DNA of 64,000 nucleotides. Origin: Rhizobium lusitanum. Lineage in GTDB: Bacteria > Pseudomonadota > Alphaproteobacteria > Rhizobiales > Rhizobiaceae. The stretch covers positions 2,170,001 through 2,234,000 of the forward strand of contig NZ_CP050307.1 in the NCBI RefSeq assembly GCF_014189535.1, read 5' to 3'. Every line of letters begins with the position of its first letter. Position 1 is the first letter of the stretch. Shown here in pieces: positions 54,185 to 63,809 of this stretch. Both the position numbers and the translations under genes were made by a program. Under the pieces are notes generated by a model. That model did not search any database, had not been told where the DNA came from, and saw only the letters and a list, made by a program, of their open reading frames with translations.

Positions 54185-55153
54185 ATGTCGGACCGCGAAT
54201 TGCATGCCTCGCAGATCCAGTCGGCCTTGGTGGGAAGTGCGGCGGCACAATCGGCTGTGGTCGCATCCTGGAGCCGCTCCATGCGCCTCTATGGGCTCGA
54301 TCCCGAGGATGGGGCGCCGCCGAATGTTTTAACCGAAGCCGAATTCGGGCATGCGCGCGAGCGTCTAGGATCGCTTGTCCAGACGGCGCAGGCAAGCCTC
54401 GATCGCCTTTATTCCGCGGTCGGCGGGGCCGGATGCTGCGTGCTTCTGGCGGATAAGGATGGCGTGCCGGTCGACCGGCGCGGATCGGTCGCCGATGACG
54501 CGGTCTTTTGCAAGATGGGTCTTTGGACCGGTGCGGTCTGGAGCGAGGAGAGCGCGGGAACGAACGGCATCGGCACGGCGCTTGCCGAACAGCGCGCATT
54601 GACCATCCATCGCGATCAGCATTTCTTCAGCCGCAACACGGCGCTGTCCTGCACGGTAGCGCCGATTTTCGACCATCGCGGTCGGCTGATGGCGGCAATC
54701 GATGTTTCTTCGGCCCGCTCGGATCTGACGGAGGATTTCGTCAAACTGATTGCGCTTGCCGTCTGTGAGGCCGCCCGGCGTGTCGAAGCTGAAAACTTCC
54801 GTCTCGCTTTCCCGAAGGCGCGTATCGTCTTGGCGCTGAGCGGTGCCGACCCGTCGCAGGAGCGTTCCGCGAACGCTCTGCTTGCCGTCGATGATGACGA
54901 TCTCGTCATCGGTGCGTCGCGCTCGGCCCGGCATCTTCTCGGCCTGACCGACGAAGCGCTCAGTCGGCCGTTGCCCGCTGCCGATCTCCTCGGCCAGCAT
55001 AAGAATGCGCGGCAGGATTATGCGACGGCTGAACGAAGCGTGATCCAACGTGCACTCGCCCGCACCTCAGGCAATATTTCCGCCGCCGCGATGATCATGG
55101 GTATCAGCCGCGCCACCCTGCACCGAAAATTGAAAAAGCTCGGCCTCGACTGA
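54185..55153 (+). CDS. GAF-Fis transcriptional regulator (AcoR-like, lacking the AAA+ domain)
   Basis: 322 residues. The N-terminal SWSRSMRLYGLDPE block of AcoR-type activators comes first, then a GAF domain (about 75-205, with GLWTGAVWSEESAGTNGIGTALAE) and a C-terminal Fis-type helix-turn-helix (ALARTSGNISAAAMIMGISRATLHRKLKKLGLD). The sigma-54 AAA+ domain of true AcoR (GAFTGA etc.) is absent. ATG 54185 or GTG 54179 could be the start; a GGGAGGAG site serves both. The perfect TGTCGC...GCGACA palindrome at 55202-55219 in front of the ALDH gene is its likely target. Confidence 0.85.
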   Translation: MSDRELHASQIQSALVGSAAAQSAVVASWSRSMRLYGLDPEDGAPPNVLTEAEFGHARERLGSLVQTAQASLDRLYSAVGGAGCCVLLADKDGVPVDRRGSVADDAVFCKMGLWTGAVWSEESAGTNGIGTALAEQRALTIHRDQHFFSRNTALSCTVAPIFDHRGRLMAAIDVSSARSDLTEDFVKLIALAVCEAARRVEAENFRLAFPKARIVLALSGADPSQERSANALLAVDDDDLVIGASRSARHLLGLTDEALSRPLPAADLLGQHKNARQDYATAERSVIQRALARTSGNISAAAMIMGISRATLHRKLKKLGLD

Positions 55154-55201
55154 GCATCTGTCGCGCTTGAGCCGGTGCAGCAGCGATATCGCACCGCGAC
55201 C

Positions 55202-55219
55202 TGTCGCAAAATTGCGACA
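55202..55219. promoter_or_regulatory. Perfect palindrome, probable binding site of the GAF-Fis regulator
   Basis: TGTCGCAAAATTGCGACA has 8-base arms and a 2-base spacer. A second half-site TGTCGC lies at 55159-55164, and GCGAC immediately precedes the palindrome. It sits 154 bases before the ALDH start, in the gap after the regulator gene. Confidence 0.6.
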
Positions 55220-55372
55220 TCTGGCCAATCCTGTTTGATTCCCTGGGAAGACAGAGCCACAGAGACAGCGTCATTGTGATGCCGGTGCCGCGGAGGCGGC
55301 ATTGTCATGAGTGCGCCGTCTTCGCCGATACGGATGTTTGCGTCCCGAAGACCTCGCCAGGGAGGAAAACCA

Positions 55373-56890
55373 ATGAACAAGGTAGAGTTTCACCGAAGCG
55401 TCAGGCCGAATTTCAAGAAGCGCTACGGCAATTTCATCGGCGGAAAATTCGTCGAACCGAAATCCGGGCGCTATTTTGAAAACACCTCGCCGGTCAACGG
55501 CCAGGTGCTGTGCGAGATAGCCCGATCCGATGCGCAGGACGTTGAAGCCGCTCTCGATGCGGCCCATGCCGCCAAGGATGCCTGGGGCCGCACCAGCGTG
55601 GCCGAGCGCAGCCTTTTGCTCAACAGAATAGCCCAGGTGGTGGAAGACAATCTGGCGCTCTTGGCGCAGGCCGAGACCTGGGACAACGGCAAGCCGATCC
55701 GCGAAACGATGGCAGCCGATCTGCCGCTTGCCGTCGATCATCTGCGCTATTTCGCGGGCGTCATCCGGGCGCAGGAAGGCAGCCTCTCCGAGATCGACCA
55801 TGATACGGTCGCCTATCATTTCCATGAGCCGCTCGGCGTCGTCGGCCAGATCATTCCGTGGAACTTCCCGTTGCTGATGGCGATCTGGAAGCTCGCGCCG
55901 GCGCTGGCCGCCGGCAATTGCGTGGTCATCAAGCCGGCCGAACAGACCCCGGCATCCATTCTGGTCTTTGCCGAGTTGATCGCCGACATCCTGCCACCTG
56001 GCGTCCTCAACATCGTCAACGGCTTCGGCCTGGAAGCCGGCAAGCCGCTGGCCTCCAGCCCGCGCATCGCCAAGATCGCCTTTACCGGCGAGACGACGAC
56101 AGGCCGGCTGATCATGCAGTATGCCAGCCAGAACCTCATCCCGATCACGCTGGAACTGGGCGGCAAGTCGCCGAACATCTTCTTCAAGGACGTCGCCGAA
56201 GAGGACGACGATTTCCTCGACAAGGCGATCGAAGGCTTCGTGATGTTCGCCCTCAACCAGGGCGAAGTCTGCACATGCCCGAGCCGTGCCCTGATCCATG
56301 AATCCATCTACGACAAGTTCATGGAAAAGGCCCTGAAGCGTGTCGAGGCCATCGTCCAGGGCGACCCGCTCGATCCGGCAACGATGATCGGCGCGCAGGC
56401 GTCCAGCGAGCAGTTGGAGAAGATCCTCTCCTATCTCGACATCGGCAAGCAGGAAGGCGCCGAGGTGCTGATCGGCGGCGAGCGCAATGTCCTGCCGGGC
56501 GATCTGGCGGCGGGCTACTACGTCAAGCCGACGGTCTTCAAGGGCCATAATCGCATGAGGATTTTCCAGGAGGAAATCTTCGGACCTGTTGTCTCCGTCA
56601 CCACCTTCAAGGACAATGACGAGGCGCTTTCGATCGCAAATGATACGCTTTACGGTCTCGGCGCCGGTATCTGGAGCCGTGACGTCAATACCTGCTATCG
56701 TTTCGGCCGTGCCATCCAGGCCGGGCGCGTCTGGACCAATTGCTATCATGCCTATCCGGCGCACGCGGCCTTCGGCGGCTACAAGCAGTCCGGTATCGGT
56801 CGCGAAAACCACCTGAAGATGCTGGAGCATTATCAGCAGACGAAGAACATGCTCGTCAGCTACAGCCCGAAGAAGCTCGGCTTCTTCTGA
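55373..56890 (+). CDS. NAD-dependent aldehyde dehydrogenase (AcoD/ExaC acetaldehyde dehydrogenase type)
   Basis: 505 residues. Cofactor and active-site motifs are [42 protein letters not shown] (catalytic Glu) and [13 protein letters not shown] (catalytic Cys, with a second Cys two residues later, as in the AcoD/ExaC branch). It ends [19 protein letters not shown], which is characteristic of this group. It oxidises acetaldehyde or similar short aldehydes from ethanol/acetoin metabolism. ATG 55373 has GGGAGG 6 bases upstream. The DUF779 gene follows by 84 bases and the GAF-Fis regulator precedes. Confidence 0.9.
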   Translation: MNKVEFHRSVRPNFKKRYGNFIGGKFVEPKSGRYFENTSPVNGQVLCEIARSDAQDVEAALDAAHAAKDAWGRTSVAERSLLLNRIAQVVEDNLALLAQAETWDNGKPIRETMAADLPLAVDHLRYFAGVIRAQEGSLSEIDHDTVAYHFHEPLGVVGQIIPWNFPLLMAIWKLAPALAAGNCVVIKPAEQTPASILVFAELIADILPPGVLNIVNGFGLEAGKPLASSPRIAKIAFTGETTTGRLIMQYASQNLIPITLELGGKSPNIFFKDVAEEDDDFLDKAIEGFVMFALNQGEVCTCPSRALIHESIYDKFMEKALKRVEAIVQGDPLDPATMIGAQASSEQLEKILSYLDIGKQEGAEVLIGGERNVLPGDLAAGYYVKPTVFKGHNRMRIFQEEIFGPVVSVTTFKDNDEALSIANDTLYGLGAGIWSRDVNTCYRFGRAIQAGRVWTNCYHAYPAHAAFGGYKQSGIGRENHLKMLEHYQQTKNMLVSYSPKKLGFF

Positions 56891-56974
56891 GCTTGAAGCC
56901 GTCTGTTCCGAGTAAAACTCGACGGAGGCGGGGCACAGTGCTCCGCCTCCGGCATGTCATTGGGAGGAAGCATC

Positions 56975-57316
56975 ATGAACGATCAGGTCAGCGCCACTCC
57001 AGCCGCCCTCGATCTCATCAGGACCCTGCAAGCGGAGTATGGGCCGATCCTGTTTCATCAGTCGGGTGGCTGTTGCGACGGCTCCTCGCCGATGTGCTAT
57101 CCGCAGAACGATTTCATCATCGGGGATCATGACGTGCGTTTGGGGGAAATTGGCGGTGCGCCAGTCTATATCAGCGGGCCGCAATACGAGGTGTGGAAAC
57201 ACACGGAACTGATCATCGACGTGGTGCCCGGCCGGGGCGGTATGTTCTCACTCGACAATGGCCGCGAGGTGCGATTTCTCACGCGCTCGCGCATTTGCGC
57301 CGTTCCTGGCACCTAG
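56975..57316 (+). CDS. DUF779 protein
   Basis: 113 residues with the family block HQSGGCCDGSSPMCYP (Cys33, Cys34 and Cys41, a probable metal site) and YISGPQYEVWKHTELIIDVVPGRGGMFSLDNGREVRFLTRSRIC. GGGAGG lies 9 bases before the ATG. The family is regularly found next to acetaldehyde-type aldehyde dehydrogenases, and the same pairing occurs here. Its molecular function is not known to me; a role in assembly or metal handling for the dehydrogenase is a guess. Confidence 0.88.
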   Translation: MNDQVSATPAALDLIRTLQAEYGPILFHQSGGCCDGSSPMCYPQNDFIIGDHDVRLGEIGGAPVYISGPQYEVWKHTELIIDVVPGRGGMFSLDNGREVRFLTRSRICAVPGT

Positions 57317-57351
57317 CCGTTTCGGATCACAGCGGCAGCACCCTATGAGAA

Positions 57352-57374
57352 CGGCCGATCGTGATGATCGGCCG
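57352..57374. terminator. Bidirectional terminator between DUF779 and the chemoreceptor gene
   Basis: CGGCCGATC (57352-57360), GTGAT loop, GATCGGCCG (57366-57374): a perfect 9-bp stem between converging genes. Confidence 0.7.
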
Positions 57375-57430
57375 CCCGATTGTCATATCAAATTCACGCA
57401 ACTACTTGCGCATCGACCATCGCGTACTCG

Positions 57431-59365
57431 TCAGAACTCTTCCCATGCACCGGCTGTTGCCGCAGCACTGCCCGAACCCCCAAAGGCGCCGGCAAGCTTG
57501 GCGCGGAGCGATCGCGCCGGCGAGGCTGCGGGGGCCGACTGTTGGGTGGCGGCGGCCGGCCGCTGATAGCTTCGATCACCTTGGAGGGTGAACTGGCCGA
57601 GCAGATTATTCAGGGATGCCACTTCCTTGGCCAGGCTGTGGCTGGCCGCGGTGGATTGCTCGACCATGGCGGCATTCTGCTGCGTTCCCTGATCGATGCT
57701 GTTGACCGCTGTATTGATCTCATGCAGGCCGGTTGCCTGTTCACGGGCCGCCTCGACGATCGCCCGCACATTATGGTCGATCTCCTCCACTTCCTTGACG
57801 ATCTGCTGAAGCGAAGTTCCGGTTTTCGTGACGAGGTCGACACCGCTGTGAACCTGTTGGCCGGATGTCGATATCAGCGCCTTGATCTCCTTGGCTGCCT
57901 TGGCGGAGCGTTGCGCCAGTTCGCGCACCTCCTGGGCAACGACCGCAAAACCCTTGCCCGCATCACCGGCGCGCGCCGCCTCGACGCCCGCATTGAGCGC
58001 CAGGAGGTTCGTCTGGAATGCAATGTCGTCGATCACGCCGATGATGTTGCTGATTTCGCTCGACGACTTCGAGATCGCCTCCATCGCGGAAACCGCTTCG
58101 CGCATGACGTCGCCTGATTTCTGCGCGCCGATGCGGGCGCGGCCGACAAGCGAGCCCGCTTCCTCTGCCCGCCGGGTGGAGTCCTTGACGGTGGTTGTGA
58201 TCTGTTCCAATGCGGCGGCGGTTTCCTCGATCGAAGCGGCCTGCTGTTCGGTGCGCTTGGAGAGGTCGTCGGAGGCTGAGCGGATCTCGTTTGCACCGGC
58301 CGCGATGGCCTGGGCATTATCGCCGACGGCGCTCAGCGTATCCTGGAGCTTTGCCATCGAGGAATTGAAGTTGGCGCGAAGCTGATCGAGATGGGCAACG
58401 AAGGGTTTGTCGATGCGATAGGTCACGTTGCCGTTCGAAAGCTCAGAAAGGCCCGCGGCCAGTCCGTCGACGGCAAACTGGGTGTCGGCCGCATCCTTGG
58501 CTTTCTGCGCCTCACGTTCCAATCTTTCCTTTTCAGAGAGGCTACGGCCGGCATCAGCCTCTCTCTCCAGGCGAATGCGTTCGATGGCGTTGTCGCGGAA
58601 GACCGACACGGCGGCGGCCATATGACCGACCTCATCCTGGCGCTCGATACCGGACACGGTTTCCTCGGTCTCGCCCTTGGCCAGCGACGCCATGCGGGCG
58701 CGCAGCCGTTCGATCGGCGATGTGATGCCACGGGCAGAGACCAGGAGGGCAACCAGGATTGCCGCGGCAAAGATGATGCCGAGCGTAACTAAGGTATAGG
58801 TGATGGTATGGAGCGTTTGCTCGCTAAGCCTTTTACTTTCGGCAGCAATGCTCTTGTTCAAGGCGTCGAGCCAGCTGCGAACCGTCAGCATCTCCTTGTC
58901 GATAAGCGGGTCTGCCTGCTTCAACAGGTGGTTAGCCGTATCATTGTCATCAACCAAACCAGCCTTCACGGCCTGATCGGTCAATGCAATGATATTGTTG
59001 GCTTGAGCCGTGAGTGCGTCAATCGCCGTCGCCTCAGCGGGCATGAGACGCTTGGCATTTGCCAGCCGCTGGAGAAGGACCTTTTTGTTGTCGTCATAGT
59101 CCTTGGTAATTTTTGCTATTTCCGGGTCTTTTGAGCTGTAGACCAGGACTTGATAGGCATTATAGCTGAGCGCAGTCACCCGCTGACTTGCACGCGACAT
59201 CTCCACTGCGGCCGTTTCGTCATTCGAGATAAAATCGGAATAGGTCGCGACGGTGTCTTTGTATTGGCTGGAAACAAAGAGGACACCCGTGACCCCGATC
59301 AGACATATGGGGATAATGATGGATAGAACCTTCGTTCTGATCTTGGCGTTCTGCAGGAATGACAT
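57431..59365 (-). CDS. Methyl-accepting chemotaxis protein
   Basis: 644 residues: membrane helix 1 (about 12-30), a helical periplasmic ligand-binding domain of about 150 residues, helix 2 (about 188-212) and HAMP (GITSPIERLRARMASLAKGE). The cytoplasmic coiled coil carries the hairpin tip IIGVIDDIAFQTNLLALNAGVEAARAGDAGKGFAVVAQEVRELAQRSA. It ends in WEEF, which fits the C-terminal CheR/CheB-docking pentapeptide of rhizobial receptors. It senses an unknown ligand and controls CheA; no che genes are nearby. Confidence 0.95.
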   Translation of the reverse strand: MSFLQNAKIRTKVLSIIIPICLIGVTGVLFVSSQYKDTVATYSDFISNDETAAVEMSRASQRVTALSYNAYQVLVYSSKDPEIAKITKDYDDNKKVLLQRLANAKRLMPAEATAIDALTAQANNIIALTDQAVKAGLVDDNDTANHLLKQADPLIDKEMLTVRSWLDALNKSIAAESKRLSEQTLHTITYTLVTLGIIFAAAILVALLVSARGITSPIERLRARMASLAKGETEETVSGIERQDEVGHMAAAVSVFRDNAIERIRLEREADAGRSLSEKERLEREAQKAKDAADTQFAVDGLAAGLSELSNGNVTYRIDKPFVAHLDQLRANFNSSMAKLQDTLSAVGDNAQAIAAGANEIRSASDDLSKRTEQQAASIEETAAALEQITTTVKDSTRRAEEAGSLVGRARIGAQKSGDVMREAVSAMEAISKSSSEISNIIGVIDDIAFQTNLLALNAGVEAARAGDAGKGFAVVAQEVRELAQRSAKAAKEIKALISTSGQQVHSGVDLVTKTGTSLQQIVKEVEEIDHNVRAIVEAAREQATGLHEINTAVNSIDQGTQQNAAMVEQSTAASHSLAKEVASLNNLLGQFTLQGDRSYQRPAAATQQSAPAASPARSLRAKLAGAFGGSGSAAATAGAWEEF

Positions 59366-59772
59366 TGCTTGGCTCGCGCGTGATGAAGTTCAGGCAATCG
59401 TATTGCGATTGGGGATGGTCGCACGCGTTGGCGTCTGCCTGCTTCGAGGTCGGGGGGCATTACAGAGAGGGAGCGTCCTGCTCGTCGCCGATGGCGCTGT
59501 GCCAATATAGGACCACGTCAGCCTAACAAAATTGTTAATGAGACCGAATCCTACAGCGATTATTATGCGTGGCGATCTTTTAGAAAAGACCAACATACCA
59601 TTGTATTGGATCGTTTTTTGCCGGTCGCCGATTTGTATGCTTGTCACAGCAGCGGGTCTTGACAGCGGATGCATTCTTCCGCCTTATAACGCACGATTTG
59701 GTTACTTGTCGGAGGCGATATCGTCGCCTGGACGATCAGACCAAATCCAAACGGCTTGGAGGGAGGAGATCC
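59366..59772. promoter_or_regulatory. 407-base leader between the chemoreceptor and the binding protein genes
   Basis: No gene is visible. A possible plus-strand promoter has TTGACA (59659-59664) and TTATAA (59684-59689) with a long 19-base spacer. The spacer contains an imperfect dyad GCGGA...TCCGC, which could be an operator. The minus-strand chemoreceptor promoter must also lie here. Confidence 0.35.
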
Positions 59773-61050
59773 ATGTCTGTTGCAGCAACCCGCAGATCCG
59801 TGCTGATGGGGGCCTTGGGTTTGGCCGGCGCGATGATGCCCTTCGGCACCGCAAGCGCCGAGACGACGCGGCTGCGTCTCGCCTGGTGGGGCGGCAATGA
59901 GCGGACCCGCAGGACGCAGGATGTGCTGAAACTCTATCAACAGCGCGTCGCTGGCGTCGAGCTTGCGGGCGAGGTCAGCAACTCGGAATACTTCACCAAA
60001 CTCGCGACGCAGGTCGTCGGCCGCAGTGCGCCGGATATCTTCCAGCTCGAGCCCAACAGCTTCGCCGATTTCGTCAAGCGTGACTGTGTGCTCGCCCTCG
60101 ACGGTCTCATGCCCAATCCGATTGACGCCGCCGGGATCAGCCGCGCCATGCTGGATCTCTGCGCGGTCGACGGCAAGGTCTGGGGCATCCCTCAGGCCCT
60201 CAACTCCTTCGCCATGATGTACGACAAGGATGCCTTTGCGACCGCCGGCGTGGCGCCGCCGGACGCTCAAACCAGCTGGGAGGACTATGCGGATCGCATG
60301 GTTGAGCTCACTAAGGCGCTCAACCGCCGCCGGTACTGGGGCTCCTGCGACGCCAGCGGCTACAGCTACGCCTTCCAGGTCTGGCTGCGTCAGCGTGGCC
60401 GCGACCTGTTTACCGCCGATCAGGCGCTGGGCTTCGGCAAGGACGACGTGGCCGAATGGTTTGCCTACTGGGACAAGTTGCGCCAGCGCGGCGGTTGCGT
60501 GCCGGCCGATGTCGCAGCACTCAGCCCGGATTCGACGATCAACCTGATGCCGCTTATCCAGGGCAAGGCGGCGACGAGTTTTGCCTTTTCCAACCAGATC
60601 GTCGGCATGCAGGCGACCACGCCGGTACAGCTGGCAATGACCATGTTTCCAAATGGAGGTGCCGGGGCAAAACCCGGGCAATTCTACCGACCGGCGAGCA
60701 GCTGGTCGATCTATGCGCAGTCCGCGAACCCCGAGGCGGCCGCGCGCTTCATCAACTTCTTCGTCAGCGATCCCGAAGCTGCCAAGATCCTTGGTGTGGA
60801 GCGGGGCGTGCCGATGAGCCCCGCGTTGCGCGCGTCGATCCTGCCGACACTACAGCCAGTCGAGCGGGCCACGGTGGAGTATATCGATGCCATCGCGGAC
60901 AAGGTCGGTCCCTATCCACCACCGCCTCCCAAAGGGTCGCAGCAATTCGGCCAGCTGATGAAACGGGCGGCCGACGCGGTGGCGTTCAACAGCGCCTCCA
61001 TTGGCGACAGCGCCGCCAGCCTGATGAAAGACGCACACTCCATTCTCTGA
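59773..61050 (+). CDS. Tat-exported sugar ABC transporter binding protein
   Basis: 425 residues with a twin-arginine signal ([25 protein letters not shown]) and a family-1 sugar-binding fold: [70 protein letters not shown] at the first strand is common in oligosaccharide and alginate-type receptors. GGAGGAG lies 5 bases before ATG 59773. The permeases usually following are absent: the next gene, 29 bases on, is the acyltransferase fusion. The ligand is unknown. Confidence 0.85.
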   Translation: MSVAATRRSVLMGALGLAGAMMPFGTASAETTRLRLAWWGGNERTRRTQDVLKLYQQRVAGVELAGEVSNSEYFTKLATQVVGRSAPDIFQLEPNSFADFVKRDCVLALDGLMPNPIDAAGISRAMLDLCAVDGKVWGIPQALNSFAMMYDKDAFATAGVAPPDAQTSWEDYADRMVELTKALNRRRYWGSCDASGYSYAFQVWLRQRGRDLFTADQALGFGKDDVAEWFAYWDKLRQRGGCVPADVAALSPDSTINLMPLIQGKAATSFAFSNQIVGMQATTPVQLAMTMFPNGGAGAKPGQFYRPASSWSIYAQSANPEAAARFINFFVSDPEAAKILGVERGVPMSPALRASILPTLQPVERATVEYIDAIADKVGPYPPPPPKGSQQFGQLMKRAADAVAFNSASIGDSAASLMKDAHSIL

Positions 61051-61079
61051 CCGCCCGCCGCAACTCGAGGAAATATCCC

Positions 61080-62780
61080 ATGCAGGCCGCTGCCAACACC
61101 CCAGAGGCGAGAGAACATCTCACGGCGGAGTTCGATGCCCATCCCTGGCTGTTTGAACATCATGCGACGGCAGCACAGCGGAGCGAGCAGGATGCCTTCG
61201 TCGCCGAACTCGCACAGCGCCTGCCGCTGCGGATCGGCGAGGCCTGTTTCCTGTCGCCCAAGGCGCATATTTTCCCCGATAGCCTGACGCTCGGCGACCG
61301 CTGCATTGTCGCCGCGGGGGTGCGGGTTCATGGCCAGCTCATCGCGGGTGATCATTGCTCGTTCAATCTGAATGCGTCGGTGATCGGTCATGTCCGGATG
61401 GGGTCCTGGGTCCGCGTCGCCGCCGGCGCGGTGCTGGCCGGCTTCGACCATATCGCGGACGATCCGGAGACACCGATCGCGCTGCAGGGCGTTTCCTACA
61501 AGGGCATCGAGATTGGCGACGATGTCTGGATCGGCGCCAATGCGGTGGTAACCGACGGGGTCCGGATCGGCAGCCACTGCATCGTCGCGGCCGGGGCTGT
61601 CGTTACGCGGGACGTGCCTGACTACGCGCTGGTCGGCGGTAATCCCGCACGCCTGATCCGCGATCGCCGGCGACCTCGCTCTTCCACGCCGGCAGATCCT
61701 CTGGTGGCCGAAATAAAGACCTTCAGCGCTCGGATGGGGGAGGAGTGGCCCAAAATTCTCGCCGCTCATGCTGCGCCTGCGTCCGATCGAGCGTCGTGGT
61801 ATTTGGACCCCCGCAACAACCGGAATGCACCGTTCCGCGCCGATTGCGACGCGATCCAGATCGCAGCGATGTTCGGCGCGGTTCCGGACCCCTTCACCAG
61901 AGAGGAGTGGACCGACCGGCTCGCCGCGCTCCAGGATCCGGGCACGGGGCTATGCTTCAACACGGATACGATCCAAGTCGTTCGCGAGAACCCGCCAGCC
62001 GATCCCGGTGGCGACAATCTCTACAACATCCTTTGTATCGGCTACGCCCTGGAATGTCTGGGCACAGCCTTCCGTCATCCGGTCTCCTGGGCGTCACGCC
62101 TCGATGCAAGCACGCTGCAACGCGCGCTGAACGGTCTGCCTTGGGCCAGCAAGGGCTGGTCTTCGGGCGCCTGGGTCGATGCGCTCGGTACGGCTTACTA
62201 CTTCAACGCCCGCTACTTCAGCGATCCCGGGGAACTTGCGACCCTGATGGGCTGGCTGACCACGCGCGCGGATCCGGTGACCGGCCTCTGGGGCGGCCCG
62301 GTCGGCGATGACTGGCTGCAGCCTGTGAACGGCTTTTACCGGCTGACGCGGGGAACCTATGCCCAGTTTGGCATTCCGCTGCTCTATCCTGAGCGGACGA
62401 TCGATTCCGTGCTGGCCCATCTGCGTCGTAACGGCCGGTTCGAGCGAGTGCGTTTCGATGCCTGCAATGTCCTCGATGTCATCCACCCGCTGATGCTTTG
62501 CGCACGGCAAACGGATTATCGCGCGGAGGAAATTTCGCAGGTGATACGGCATCTCCTGAACGCAGCGCTCCGACACTACACTCCTGGGCAGGGCTTTGCC
62601 TTTGCACGAAGCGAGGCCCCCGGCTTGCAGGGCACGGAGATGTGGCTGTCGATCGTCGGCCTCATCCTGGCGTATCTGGGCCTATCTGATGCGGCGAGTT
62701 TCCAGCTCGTCGGGTTGCATCGCTGGGGCCCCGCACTCCCGGTCGGCAGTATCCGCTGGCCGGAACTTGCGGTGCGATGA
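61080..62780 (+). CDS. Left-handed beta-helix acyltransferase fused to an alpha-toroid-like domain
   Basis: 566 residues. Residues about 55-205 are a hexapeptide-repeat acyltransferase ([35 protein letters not shown]... [35 protein letters not shown]) with the NPARLI ending seen in maltose/galactoside-acetyltransferase-like enzymes. Residues about 225-566 are helical, with [50 protein letters not shown] and [11 protein letters not shown], suggesting an (alpha/alpha)-barrel of the glycosidase/terpenoid-cyclase type. Such a fusion may acylate or process a carbohydrate bound by the preceding binding protein (inference). GAGGAAA precedes the ATG. Substrate and direction are unknown. Confidence 0.7.
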   Translation: MQAAANTPEAREHLTAEFDAHPWLFEHHATAAQRSEQDAFVAELAQRLPLRIGEACFLSPKAHIFPDSLTLGDRCIVAAGVRVHGQLIAGDHCSFNLNASVIGHVRMGSWVRVAAGAVLAGFDHIADDPETPIALQGVSYKGIEIGDDVWIGANAVVTDGVRIGSHCIVAAGAVVTRDVPDYALVGGNPARLIRDRRRPRSSTPADPLVAEIKTFSARMGEEWPKILAAHAAPASDRASWYLDPRNNRNAPFRADCDAIQIAAMFGAVPDPFTREEWTDRLAALQDPGTGLCFNTDTIQVVRENPPADPGGDNLYNILCIGYALECLGTAFRHPVSWASRLDASTLQRALNGLPWASKGWSSGAWVDALGTAYYFNARYFSDPGELATLMGWLTTRADPVTGLWGGPVGDDWLQPVNGFYRLTRGTYAQFGIPLLYPERTIDSVLAHLRRNGRFERVRFDACNVLDVIHPLMLCARQTDYRAEEISQVIRHLLNAALRHYTPGQGFAFARSEAPGLQGTEMWLSIVGLILAYLGLSDAASFQLVGLHRWGPALPVGSIRWPELAVR

Positions 62781-62840
62781 CGCACCGCTGTTCTCGTCCG
62801 TTTTCCCGTCAGGCGGCGCCATCAATGTTCTGCGGCGTCT

Positions 62841-63179
62841 TCAGTGCGTGACCGCTATTACAAGCCAGTCGTCATCCCGAAGCGGGGCTAGCATCGCGCG
62901 CGCATCGCCCAGTGCCTTGCTTTCGTTGAGCAGGCTCCATGCTGTCTTGTCTGATGCCTTGGGAGGTTCGAGGGTTAGTCTGTCGAGTTTTACGCTCAAT
63001 TTCTGCACCGCGCCCGGAGGGGTCCAGCCGCCAGTGTGGCGGAACCCGCCGGGTTCCAACCGCCCGGCAGAGGCGGCATAGCCATACAGCATTGCTTCAA
63101 TCGGCTGTCCATGGATGAGAGAGTCGATTTCTTCGGGCGACCAGCCGAGCGCCGGCAGATGCGTTTCGGTGCCGACGGC
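62841..63179 (-). pseudogene. Unidentified open stretch, possibly a decayed gene 3' end
   Basis: An open frame without a credible start, reading ETHLPALGWSPEEIDSL and later TPPGAVQKLSVKLDRLTLEPP. The first motif faintly resembles the C-terminus of family III (CaiB-type) CoA-transferases, but the match is short and the remainder is unrecognised. A stop codon lies directly upstream. It probably is a gene fragment next to the IS21 remnant. Confidence 0.25.
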
Positions 63180-63227
63180 CTATGGCTTCCAGGACATTGT
63201 GGTGAAGGGGTTTGTCGAGGAGGTCGT

Positions 63228-63368
63228 CATCCTGAATGGATCGAGACCTTGGGATCGGAGCGTCTCACCGGCGCTCTGCTCGACCGTATCACCCACCATG
63301 TCAGCATCCTCGAGATGAACGGCGATAGCTATCGTCTCGTCCAAAGCCGCGCCAAAAAGGCCGGCTGA
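63228..63368 (+). pseudogene. IS21-family istB remnant (C-terminal 46 codons)
   Basis: The frame reads GSERLTGALLDRITHHVSIL and then EMNGDSYRLVQSRAKK, the typical end of the IstB helper ATPase of IS21 elements. The Walker motifs and the istA gene are missing, so only the 3' end of an element is left. It marks a deletion or insertion border next to the truncated sugar-transport locus. Confidence 0.65.
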
Positions 63369-63809
63369 AACCTTATCAAAAAATCGCCGCGCGCATGAGA
63401 CCCCGCTCGGGCTACGCCGTTGACACCTGAAAGAACTTATGGGGCGATCCCCTGGAATTTTTCCCAGATGCTTCACTCCAGCAAGCGAATTACAAAGGAG
63501 CCAACGATTGGATGAGCCCAATCAAGCTCCAGAAGATGGGATCCAACGGATGATAACTCTCGTTAGTTAGTCCAACGCCGCGAAATGATGGACGCCGATG
63601 GTATGTCGACCGCCGGCTCGAACATGAAGCTCCGGTCGATATTTTGAACACATGCCACGCCCGCATTCGATCGGATGAAGCTGCAAAAATGCTTGTGCAT
63701 CCGCCGGGCGGCAAATGAGCCCTGTTTAGAGCTATCAGCCTGAAGTGCCTATCGGCTACTCGAAACATTATCGCCGGATATACAACTAAAAGTTTAGGAA
63801 ATCCCGCAA
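63369..63809. other. 440 bases without a recognisable gene
   Basis: Follows the istB remnant. One 108-codon minus-strand frame (63490-63816) exists but has no ribosome site or motif. I see nothing that can be supported. Confidence 0.5.

Noticed and set aside
55220..55372. Sigma-54 promoter in front of the aldehyde dehydrogenase
   Set aside because: TGGCCAATCCTGTTTGAT lacks the GC of the -12 element, and the nearby regulator has no AAA+ domain, so sigma-54 control is not supported.
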